Source: an uncultured Lachnospiraceae bacterium (GTDB taxonomy: Bacteria; Bacillota; Clostridia; Lachnospirales; Lachnospiraceae). Taken from it: 6,264 nucleotides of DNA. The stretch lies in the NCBI GenBank assembly GCA_947068385.1, contig CAMTBF010000231.1, forward strand, positions 1 through 6,264, in the 5' to 3' direction. Under the pieces are notes generated by a model, which searched no databases, was not told the DNA's origin, and saw only the letters and a program-made list of their open reading frames with translations. Below are positions 1-6,264 of the stretch, piece after piece. The translations under genes and the position numbers were made by a program. Each line of letters begins with the position of its first letter. The stretch's first letter is position 1.

Positions 1-47
1 GACTAAAGCTGCACTAAGCGCATTAGCGATCGCACCTGGCAACAAGA

Positions 48-161
48 TCATCCCTTGACCTCGATGAAACGGAGTGTGGTTCCATTCGCATCCCGCAGTT
101 CGGCAGGAATTTTGGACTCAATGTCATCCCCCTTATTGCGTCCCCCTAGCTTTATGCGTTG
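48..161 (-). pseudogene. Probable remnant of a DUF3883-type (helicase C-terminal) domain
   Basis: On the minus strand a frame is open for 37 codons between an in-frame TAA (162-164) and a TGA (48-50), with no start codon. Its translation contains KLGGRNKGDDIES and ends in LRFIEVKG. From memory, DUF3883 domains at the C-terminus of SNF2/DEAD-type helicases carry a similar pattern: G-x-DIES, a short variable stretch, then LRFIEVKGR. Here the stop sits exactly where the Arg usually follows, and the rest of the domain is absent in all frames I read. I infer a decayed fragment of a helicase-associated gene. The similarity is short and recalled rather than searched, so chance is possible. The rest of positions 1-236 shows no gene I can support; it is A/T-richer than the genes to the right. 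Confidence 0.35.
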
Positions 162-241
162 TTAAAGCAAAATTATTATACCATAGTTCTACTTGAATCA
201 CAAATAATTCTTTGTAGGGATTATCCGTAAAATTGTATGGC

Positions 242-265
242 ATTCCACGGAATCAAGAGCATTCC
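242..265. promoter_or_regulatory. Inverted repeat plus extra half-site upstream of the methyltransferase promoter
   Basis: ATTCC (242-246) and GGAAT (249-253) form a perfect inverted repeat with a 2-base spacer. A third copy of the half-site, ATTCC, lies at 261-265 within the longer direct repeat GCATTCCAC (240-248 and 259-267, 19 bases apart). The group lies 27 bases upstream of the -35 box at 292. That position would suit a transcription-factor site, but I do not recognise the motif and short repeats like this can occur by chance. Confidence 0.25.
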
Positions 266-291
266 ACCTTCACCGGAACCGAAGCGTTTTG

Positions 292-320
292 TTGACATCC
301 GGTTCTTTCTTCTGTATAAT
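292..320 (+). promoter_or_regulatory. Consensus sigma-A promoter of the methyltransferase gene
   Basis: TTGACA (292-297) and TATAAT (315-320) both match the housekeeping consensus exactly and are separated by the optimal 17 bases. Transcription should begin near 327, giving an untranslated leader of about 57 bases before the ATG at 384. The methyltransferase is therefore probably expressed from its own strong promoter, unless a repressor acts on it. The promoter lies inside the reading frame that extends upstream of 384, an added reason to reject the ATG at 237 as the start. Confidence 0.88.
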
Positions 321-370
321 CCCTCTCATAGGAAGCTTTTCTTTCCTTATCATTGGATTGCTTTGAACCA

Positions 371-377
371 GGGAGGT
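371..377 (+). promoter_or_regulatory. Ribosome binding site that fixes the methyltransferase start
   Basis: GGGAGGT lies 6-7 bases before the ATG at 384 and downstream of the promoter at 292-320. The alternative upstream ATG at 237 has no comparable site and precedes the promoter. Confidence 0.85.
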
Positions 378-383
378 ACTTAC

Positions 384-1136
384 ATGAATTATACGGAAAT
401 CAATGCGGAAACTATCGACAGATGGATAGAAGAAGGCTGGGAATGGGGCGTTCCCATCTCCCATGAGCAGTACGCCGCTGCCCTCCGGGGAGAGTGGGAC
501 ATGGTGCTTACCCCCACCAAGCCGGTGCCGAAAGACTGGTATCCGGCCCTCTCCGGCGCGGACGTCCTGGGGCTGGCCTCCGGCGGCGGGCAGCAGATGC
601 CCATCTTCGCCGCCCTGGGCGCGAACTGTACCGTGCTGGACAATTCTCCCCGCCAGATTGAGAGCGAGCTCATGGTGGCCAGGCGGGAAGGGTACCAGAT
701 CCAGGCCATCCGTGGGGACATGACCAAGCCCCTTCCCTTTGCGGACGCGTCCTTCGACCTGGTCTTCCACCCGGTCTCCAACTGCTACATCGAGGACGTG
801 ATGCATGTCTGGCGGGAATGCCACCGCATCCTAAAGCCCGGCGGGCTGCTGATGGCAGGGCTGGACAATGGGGTGAATTTCCTCTTTGACGAGGACGAGA
901 ATGAAGGGGAGATCCGTTACTCCCTCCCCTTCAATCCGCTGAAGGACCAAAGGCTCATGGCCCTCCTGGAAAAAAACGATGACGGCATACAGTTCTCCCA
1001 TACCCTGGAGGAGCAGATCCGCGGGCAGATCAAGGCGGGCTTCCAGCTGGTGGACCTGTATGAGGACACCAACGGCGAAGGGTTCCTCCATGACCATGGG
1101 GTGCCCACCTTCTGGGCTACCTTAGCAAGGAAATAG
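384..1136 (+). CDS. Class I SAM-dependent methyltransferase
   Basis: A 250-residue cytoplasmic protein that should transfer a methyl group from S-adenosylmethionine; the acceptor is not identifiable. The Rossmann-like methyltransferase core spans about residues 58-160. Motif I, VLGLASGGGQQ, starts at 61 and forms the glycine-rich SAM loop. The acidic ribose-binding residue is D86 in VLDNS. GDM at 111-113 is where the adenine pocket is expected. FDLVFHP (124-130) is the motif IV region, and ILKPGG (149-154) is typical of the Methyltransf_11/25 group. The N-terminal 55 residues hold an acidic, Trp-rich helix and the C-terminal 90 residues are a family-specific cap. The start at 384 was chosen for its ribosome binding site; the frame is open back to 237, but that stretch contains the promoter. 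The gene stands alone and converges on the fucosidase operon. Methyltransferase identity is firm; a link to sugar metabolism is not supported. Confidence 0.9.
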   Translation: MNYTEINAETIDRWIEEGWEWGVPISHEQYAAALRGEWDMVLTPTKPVPKDWYPALSGADVLGLASGGGQQMPIFAALGANCTVLDNSPRQIESELMVARREGYQIQAIRGDMTKPLPFADASFDLVFHPVSNCYIEDVMHVWRECHRILKPGGLLMAGLDNGVNFLFDEDENEGEIRYSLPFNPLKDQRLMALLEKNDDGIQFSHTLEEQIRGQIKAGFQLVDLYEDTNGEGFLHDHGVPTFWATLARK

Positions 1137-1217
1137 GGTGTGACTAGATATCTGTAAATTGATTGTGCCGGAATGCGCAGGGATGCCGGTCTGATATGCC
1201 TCATAATGCATTTGAAA

Positions 1218-1253
1218 GAAACGGTGATGCCTGGTATACAACGTCACCGTTTC
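1218..1253. terminator. Putative bidirectional terminator between convergent genes
   Basis: GAAACGGTGA (1218-1227) and TCACCGTTTC (1244-1253) form a perfect 10-base-pair stem around a 16-base loop. It lies 82 bases after the methyltransferase stop and 68 bases after the fucosidase stop, in the gap between convergent genes. On the plus strand the stem is followed by GTTTTAT; on the minus strand it ends in TTTC followed by TTTC. Both U-tracts are short, so it may be a weak or Rho-assisted terminator. No other gene is visible in 1137-1321. Confidence 0.6.
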
Positions 1254-1321
1254 GTTTTATCAGAGCGATTCTGTTATCTCAAACGCCGGAAGTCGAATGT
1301 CTGGGAAATGCGCTCCTGTGT

Positions 1322-2797
<1,476 letters not shown>

Positions 2798-2906
2798 GGC
2801 TGTTCTCCTTTCGCTGGCTTCATATCATATAACCGCTTTTCTGCTGCTGATTGGCTTTCTGTGGCCCAACTGCCGTTTACGCGCCCACTGGCTCCTTTGC
2901 AATGGC

Positions 2907-3920
2907 TCACTTCAAGGCCAAGCCCTCCGTGTCCCATAAATCCTCCCAGCCCCGGGCCCCTTCCCAGAGGAACACCTGCCCCTTGATTAGGCGGCAGTTC
3001 CTGTCCTCCCTGGCAATGGCCTCCATCTCCCCTTCCGTCAGAGGGTCTTCCGTGGCACATCGCAGGTTCGCCTCATACTGGGATGGCTTCACGGAGAAGG
3101 GGATGGGCACCTGGCCCCGCTGCACCGCCCATTTCAGGCAGATCAGCGCCGGGTGCACGCCATGGGCCCTGGCGGCCTGAGCCACCGCGGGCAGCTCACC
3201 GTCCGCCACGTCCTCCGCCGTCCTGTCCCGCTCCGGCCTGGAAGGGGAGCCGATTGGGCAGTAGCCGATGGGCAGGATGTCGTGCTGCCGGGCGTAATCG
3301 AACAGCTCCGGCTGCTGGAAGGACGGATGCAGCTCCATCTCCAGGGCCGCGGGCTGTATCCGGCACAGGGGCAGGACGGCCTCCAGCTTGGGGACAGTCA
3401 TATTGCTCATGCCGATGTAGCGCACCAGCCCGCTGTCCACCAGCTCCTCGCATTGCCTCCAGGTGGCCATGAACTCCTCCACCGAAAAGGGCCTGGAGTC
3501 CGGGTTCCTGGAATCCCCTGCGCAGCCCGGCGCATGGTAGTTGGGGAAGGGCCAGTGGACGAAATACAGATCCAGATACTTAAGCCCCAGATCCGCCAGG
3601 CTCTTTTTGCAGGACTCCTCTACCTGCCCCTGGCCGTGCATGTCGTTCCAAACCTTGGATGTGATGAAAAGGTCCCTGCGCTCCACTGCGCCTTCCGCGA
3701 ACAGGCGGCCAAGCACCTGTCCGATCCTGTCCTCATTCTGGTACACCGATGCGCAGTCGATGAACCGATAGCCATATCTCACCGCGCCGTATACGGCCTC
3801 CGCGATTTCCTCCGGGCCGTACTTGTCAGAACCGAAGGTCCCCAGCCCCATGCAGGGGATTCTCTCCCCGCCCCGCAGAATCCTGGCGGGGATTCTGTCC
3901 TGGTCTATTCCATATGCCAT
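2907..3920 (-). CDS. Aldo/keto reductase
   Basis: A 337-residue single-domain (beta/alpha)8-barrel oxidoreductase that should interconvert a carbonyl and an alcohol with a nicotinamide cofactor. The AKR catalytic tetrad is complete: D55 and Y60 (FIDCASVYQNE), K89 (ITSKVWN) and H122 (FVHWP). The signature YIGMSNMTVPKLE spans 168-180. The usual IPKS cofactor motif near the C-terminus reads IPFS (273-276), and the Arg normally six residues after the Lys is Q281. Both positions normally contact the NADP 2'-phosphate, so preference for NADH is plausible. I place the start at 3920 because AGGAGG (3928-3933) is 7 bases upstream; the ATG at 3926 is only 1 base from it, and the frame open back to 4055 crosses the symmetric intergenic repeat. 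It lies between the zinc dehydrogenase and the fucosidase, so a sugar, sugar acid or aglycone carbonyl is a reasonable substrate, but none is proven. Confidence 0.93.
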   Translation of the reverse strand: MAYGIDQDRIPARILRGGERIPCMGLGTFGSDKYGPEEIAEAVYGAVRYGYRFIDCASVYQNEDRIGQVLGRLFAEGAVERRDLFITSKVWNDMHGQGQVEESCKKSLADLGLKYLDLYFVHWPFPNYHAPGCAGDSRNPDSRPFSVEEFMATWRQCEELVDSGLVRYIGMSNMTVPKLEAVLPLCRIQPAALEMELHPSFQQPELFDYARQHDILPIGYCPIGSPSRPERDRTAEDVADGELPAVAQAARAHGVHPALICLKWAVQRGQVPIPFSVKPSQYEANLRCATEDPLTEGEMEAIAREDRNCRLIKGQVFLWEGARGWEDLWDTEGLALK

Positions 3921-3927
3921 ATCCATG

Positions 3928-3933
3928 CCTCCT
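3928..3933 (-). promoter_or_regulatory. Ribosome binding site that decides the aldo/keto reductase start
   Basis: The minus strand reads AGGAGG here. It leaves 7 bases to the ATG at 3920 but only 1 base to the ATG at 3926, so the shorter product starting MAYG is favoured. Confidence 0.8.
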
Positions 3934-3939
3934 ATATAT

Positions 3940-4065
3940 AGTCGCTGCGCGACAGCACTGAAGCCAAAGTCCCTTCGGCACACCTCCATGAGAGGAACTC
4001 TCATTCGAAAGTACCTCATGATAGTTCCTCTCGTGCGCCTTCGCGACTTTGCCATAAGTCGCTGC
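3940..4065. repeat. Multi-hairpin palindromic element between the two oxidoreductase genes
   Basis: The central stem is GAGAGGAACT (3990-3999) with AGTTCCTCTC (4023-4032), a perfect 10-base-pair stem around a 23-base loop. Outside it, GCCAAAGTC (3963-3971) pairs with GACTTTGCC (4045-4053) at 8 of 9 positions, so the arms form an imperfect long inverted repeat. Each edge has its own small hairpin: GTCGC-TGC-GCGAC (3941-3953) and GCGACTT-TTGCCAT-like loop-AAGTCGC (4043-4062, 7-base-pair stem). AGTCGCTGC occurs as a 9-base direct repeat at 3940-3948 and 4057-4065. The element fills most of the 159-base gap and would form a branched structure in the operon mRNA, ahead of the aldo/keto reductase ribosome binding site. 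It could be a dispersed palindromic repeat (REP- or MITE-like) or an mRNA control or processing element. Confidence 0.65.
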
Positions 4066-4079
4066 CCATCTTTTCCTTT

Positions 4080-5141
4080 CTACTCCGGGAATGTCACCGC
4101 CACCTTGCCGCATGTCCCCTCTGCCATCAGCCGATAAGCCTCTGCCGCTTTTTCGATAGGGAATTCATGGGTAATCAGATCCTCCGGATGGATGCCCCAG
4201 CGTACCAGGCGCTCCACCAGCTCCTCCATCTTCCACAGGGACGTCACCCAGGAGCCGTAGATGGTCTTCTGGCCGTGGATGATGTCAGGGCTGGGCTGGA
4301 AGGTGCAGGTGCCGCCCTCCCCTACGAAAGCGATTTTGCCCCACTCCCTGGTGGCGCGGATGGCCAGCTGCCTGCCCGCGTCATTGGCGGAAGCATCGAT
4401 GGCCCGTTCCACGCCCCTGCCTCCCGTGACGGCCAGAATCTGCTCCAGCGCGTCCTCGCCCGGCCTGAACACATAATCCGCCAGCCCCAGCTTCTTGGCC
4501 AGCTCTATGCGGTATTCGTTCATCTCCACCCCAATCAGCCGGTTGGCTCCCATGGCCTTGGCCAACATCAGCGCCGCCAGACCCACAGGCCCCAGGCCCG
4601 TCACCAGCACTGCGTCGTTGCCGCAGACGCCGATCTTCTCGATGGCCTCATAGACCGTGCCGAAGCCGCAGGCCACCTGGGCGCCGTCCTTGTAGGTCAG
4701 CTCCTCAGGCAGCTCGATGAGATCCTTCTCCTCCGCCAGGATGTAGGGGGCCATGCCGCCGTTGCGCTGCCAGCCGTAAGCCTGGCGGAACCTGCTCTTG
4801 CAGGAGATGTAATAGCCCCTCCGGCAGTCGTTGCACACGCCGCAGCCGGAGATGTGGTACACGATGACCCTGTCGCCCTTTTTGAAGCGCCTCAGGCCCT
4901 CCCCCTCCTCCACGATGACGCCGCAGGGCTCATGGCCCGCCACCATGCCCGGGATGTACCCCTCGGGCCCTTTCCCCGTGTGCTCCCTGTAGATGCAGCG
5001 GATGTCGCTGCCGCAGATCGTGGTGGCCCTGGTCTGCACCAGCACCTGTCCGTGCCCCGGCACGGGCACCTCGAAATCCTTTAGCTCCACCGTGCTGTCG
5101 CCGGGCAGCACCGCGCCCTTCATCAACATTTTTACAGCCAT
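4080..5141 (-). CDS. Zinc-dependent alcohol dehydrogenase (MDR family), sorbitol/threonine dehydrogenase-like
   Basis: A 353-residue medium-chain dehydrogenase expected to oxidise a secondary alcohol or polyol, or reduce the matching ketone, in the cytoplasm. The N-terminal catalytic domain carries C43 (ICGSD) and H70-E71 (GHEP), with C158 (ACGFGT) as likely third ligand of the catalytic zinc. The structural zinc is held by C100, C103, C106 and C114 in the canonical C-x2-C-x2-C-x7-C lobe. The Rossmann fold begins at TGLGPVG (181-187), and E206 in GVEMNE favours NAD(H) over NADP(H). The length is normal for the family. The start at 5141 has GAGGG 5 bases upstream and fits the family N-terminus; the frame stays open to 5441, but that would run through the promoter region and into the divergent regulator. 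M5 (5129) and M7 (5123) are less likely starts. It is the first gene of the presumed operon. The substrate is not known; its context suggests a sugar or polyol. Confidence 0.94.
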   Translation of the reverse strand: MAVKMLMKGAVLPGDSTVELKDFEVPVPGHGQVLVQTRATTICGSDIRCIYREHTGKGPEGYIPGMVAGHEPCGVIVEEGEGLRRFKKGDRVIVYHISGCGVCNDCRRGYYISCKSRFRQAYGWQRNGGMAPYILAEEKDLIELPEELTYKDGAQVACGFGTVYEAIEKIGVCGNDAVLVTGLGPVGLAALMLAKAMGANRLIGVEMNEYRIELAKKLGLADYVFRPGEDALEQILAVTGGRGVERAIDASANDAGRQLAIRATREWGKIAFVGEGGTCTFQPSPDIIHGQKTIYGSWVTSLWKMEELVERLVRWGIHPEDLITHEFPIEKAAEAYRLMAEGTCGKVAVTFPE

Positions 5142-5201
5142 GCTTTCCCTCGCTTTCCGCAGGCGTATCGCCCTGCTGATCCGTACTTTGATCCTATCCT
5201 G

Positions 5202-5230
5202 ATTATATACGAACCGGGGCCTGTTTTTAA
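5202..5230 (-). promoter_or_regulatory. Likely operon promoter upstream of the alcohol dehydrogenase
   Basis: Read on the minus strand, TTAAAA (5230-5225) is followed after 17 bases by a perfect TATAAT (5207-5202). The -35 box matches the consensus at 4 of 6 positions, typical of a promoter that needs an activator. Transcription would start near 5195 and leave a leader of about 54 bases before the ATG at 5141. The divergent AraC protein is the obvious candidate activator. Confidence 0.65.
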
Positions 5231-5245
5231 GCGGGATATCTGCCG

Positions 5246-5285
5246 TCTTTTTTATAAAAATGTCGTGTTTTTGTATCTTTTTTAT
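5246..5285. promoter_or_regulatory. Direct repeat, candidate AraC-type operator
   Basis: TCTTTTTTAT occurs at 5246-5255 and again at 5276-5285, exactly 30 bases apart and so close to three helical turns. The nearer copy is 16 bases upstream of the operon -35 box; the farther copy touches the candidate extended -10 of the regulator gene. Many AraC-family proteins bind tandem direct sites, so this arrangement would suit activation of the operon together with autoregulation. The motif is T-rich in an A/T-rich region, so chance is a real alternative. Confidence 0.35.
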
Positions 5286-5293
5286 GTTAGAAT
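5285..5293 (+). promoter_or_regulatory. Candidate extended -10 promoter of the AraC-family gene
   Basis: TGTTAGAAT reads as an extended -10 element (TG, one base, then TAGAAT). No good -35 box lies 16-18 bases upstream, as is common for extended -10 promoters. A start near 5300 would leave a leader of about 44 bases before the ATG at 5344. A weaker alternative pairs TTGTAT (5271-5276) with TAAAAA (5293-5298). Confidence 0.4.
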
Positions 5294-5330
5294 AAAAAAG
5301 CCTTGTCCCAAAAACAGATTTTTCCATGAA

Positions 5331-5335
5331 AGGAG
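5331..5335 (+). promoter_or_regulatory. Ribosome binding site that decides the AraC-family start
   Basis: AGGAG, within GAAAGGAGT, ends 8 bases before the ATG at 5344. The in-frame ATG at 5326 lies upstream of this site and has no good site of its own. Confidence 0.8.
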
Positions 5336-5343
5336 TCCTTCCC

Positions 5344-6195
5344 ATGAACCCCAGCCGTCTGAACCTGAACCTCTCGTTTTCCCTGGAGGGCATCCCTGTC
5401 CAGGCCGTCAATATGACCTGCGAGCGCTTCCTGCGCACCATCCCCTCCCACAGCCATGGGAGCGGCAGCTATGAAATCCACTACATCCCCTCGGGATACG
5501 GAAAGCTCACGGCTGACGGTCATGTTTTTGACATCGGGCCGAACACCCTCTTCGTCACCGGCCCCCATGTGGAGCACGCGCAGGCCCCGCTGCCCCAGGA
5601 GCCCATGCTGGAATACTGCGTCTATCTGAAGATCAAGGAAAGTGCCAGGCGAAAGGAAGACGCTCCCGTAATGGACATCTTCACCGCCACCCCTTTCTGG
5701 TTCGGGGCGGACGCCCAGGGCATCCACGGCCTCATGCATCAGCTTGCCGGTGAGCTGGAGCGCCGCCCCATCGGCTACCTGGACCAGGCCAGGCTCCTCC
5801 TGTCCCAGCTGCTGATCTACATAGTCCGCAACTATCAGAGCGCCCGCCCGGGCCAGACCGTCCCGGCCCAGAGCAGCCTCACCGACCTGACCTCCGTCAT
5901 CATAGAAGAATACTTCCTCTATGAGTACCGCAACCTGTCCCTGGAGGAGCTGGCCAAAAGGCTTGGCCGCAGTCCAAGGCAGACCCAGAGGCTCCTGCTG
6001 GAGTACTATGGCAAATCCTACCAGCAGAAAAAGGCGGAGGCCAAAATGTCTGCCGCCGCCCTTCTGCTCGCCGATAAGTCCAAAAACATGGCTTCCATCT
6101 CGGAGGAGCTGGGATACTCCTCCCCGGAGCATTTCTCCGCCGCCTTCCGGGGCTATTACGGCACCACGCCCCGGGAATACCGCAAGGGGCTGTAG
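5344..6195 (+). CDS. AraC-family transcriptional regulator with N-terminal cupin sensor domain
   Basis: A 283-residue DNA-binding protein. The N-terminal half (about 20-105) looks like the AraC ligand-binding cupin: HSHGSGSYEIHYI near 36-48, a GYGKLTADGH strand-turn, then a late His (PHVEHA, 74-79). The C-terminal half has the two AraC helix-turn-helix units: LSLEELAKRLGRSPRQTQRLL (198-218) and ISEELGYSSPEHFSAAFRGYYG (252-273), followed by the usual TPREYR ending. The linker has helix-forming segments (about 125-165) that may mediate dimerisation. It is divergent from the dehydrogenase-reductase-fucosidase cluster, with 202 bases between the start codons, the classic layout of a local sugar-responsive activator. 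The inducer is probably a sugar related to the operon substrate, but nothing in the sequence names it. The start at 5344 follows the AGGAG site at 5331. The remaining bases 6196-6264 show no gene or clear terminator. Confidence 0.94.
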   Translation: MNPSRLNLNLSFSLEGIPVQAVNMTCERFLRTIPSHSHGSGSYEIHYIPSGYGKLTADGHVFDIGPNTLFVTGPHVEHAQAPLPQEPMLEYCVYLKIKESARRKEDAPVMDIFTATPFWFGADAQGIHGLMHQLAGELERRPIGYLDQARLLLSQLLIYIVRNYQSARPGQTVPAQSSLTDLTSVIIEEYFLYEYRNLSLEELAKRLGRSPRQTQRLLLEYYGKSYQQKKAEAKMSAAALLLADKSKNMASISEELGYSSPEHFSAAFRGYYGTTPREYRKGL

Positions 6196-6264
6196 CGCCA
6201 GGAAGATGATACTTTTTCCTTAATAAACGAAAGGCATAAAAAATTTCCACGGAAGACTGTTGCG

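Noticed and set aside
1..58. Possible C-terminal end of a plus-strand gene (frame 2-58, ending in NKIIP and a TGA), and a minus-strand frame over the same bases with PGAIANAL
   Set aside because: Both are too short to judge at the window edge and contradict each other; neither can be supported.
133..243. A 36-residue minus-strand frame starting MPYNF
   Set aside because: There is no ribosome binding site, it overlaps the DUF3883-like frame, and it shows no recognisable family.
237..383. N-terminal extension of the methyltransferase from the ATG at 237
   Set aside because: It would place the consensus promoter (292-320) inside the coding region, has no ribosome binding site, and the extra residues do not look like the family.
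3083..3941. Long plus-strand frames within the aldo/keto reductase region and similar ones within the dehydrogenase region
   Set aside because: They are antisense shadows with low-complexity Pro/Arg/Ala-rich translations and no motifs.
3921..4055. N-terminal extension of the aldo/keto reductase through the intergenic repeat
   Set aside because: The extra 45 residues are Arg-rich and encoded by palindromic DNA, and AGGAGG is ideally placed for the start at 3920. Translation through the repeat cannot be wholly excluded.
5224..5240. Possible catabolite-repression (cre-like) site around TTTTTAAGCGG
   Set aside because: Only the AAGCG core fits; the flanking T-G and C-A positions of the consensus do not match.
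5142..5441. 100-residue N-terminal extension of the zinc dehydrogenase
   Set aside because: It crosses the intergenic promoter region and overlaps the divergent AraC gene, and the family N-terminus matches the start at 5141.

Overview
The window looks like a piece of a gut-type, moderately GC-rich Clostridia chromosome. A Lachnospiraceae-like bacterium is my inference from strong AGGAGG-type ribosome binding sites, A/T-rich sigma-A promoters, G/C-rich third codon positions and the gene types; the sequence alone does not prove it. It holds five intact genes and one probable gene remnant. I see no rRNA, tRNA, CRISPR array or intact insertion sequence.

Left part (1-1136): about 240 A/T-richer bases carry no intact gene. 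On the minus strand they contain a short broken reading frame that resembles part of a DUF3883 domain, as found at the end of some helicases. A near-perfect sigma-A promoter (292-320) then drives a class I SAM-dependent methyltransferase (384-1136, plus strand). A hairpin at 1218-1253 lies between this gene and the convergent cluster, and could end transcription from both sides.

Centre (1322-5141, minus strand): three genes run in the same direction, in the order zinc alcohol dehydrogenase (4080-5141), aldo/keto reductase (2907-3920) and GH29 alpha-L-fucosidase (1322-2797). They probably form one operon read from a promoter at about 5202-5230. The 159-base gap between the two oxidoreductases is filled by a highly symmetric repeat-like structure (about 3940-4065), the most unusual non-coding feature here.

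Right part (5326-6195, plus strand): an AraC-family regulator is divergent from the operon. The shared A/T-rich intergenic region has candidate promoters in both directions and a 10-base direct repeat spaced 30 bases apart, a plausible operator.

Taken together, the minus-strand genes and the AraC protein look like a small sugar-utilisation locus. Imported alpha-L-fucosides would be cut in the cytoplasm by the fucosidase, which has no signal peptide, and the released sugar or aglycone would be oxidised or reduced by the two dehydrogenases. No transporter, fucose isomerase, kinase or aldolase is visible, so the true substrate and the fate of the product are inference. The methyltransferase appears to be an independent unit.
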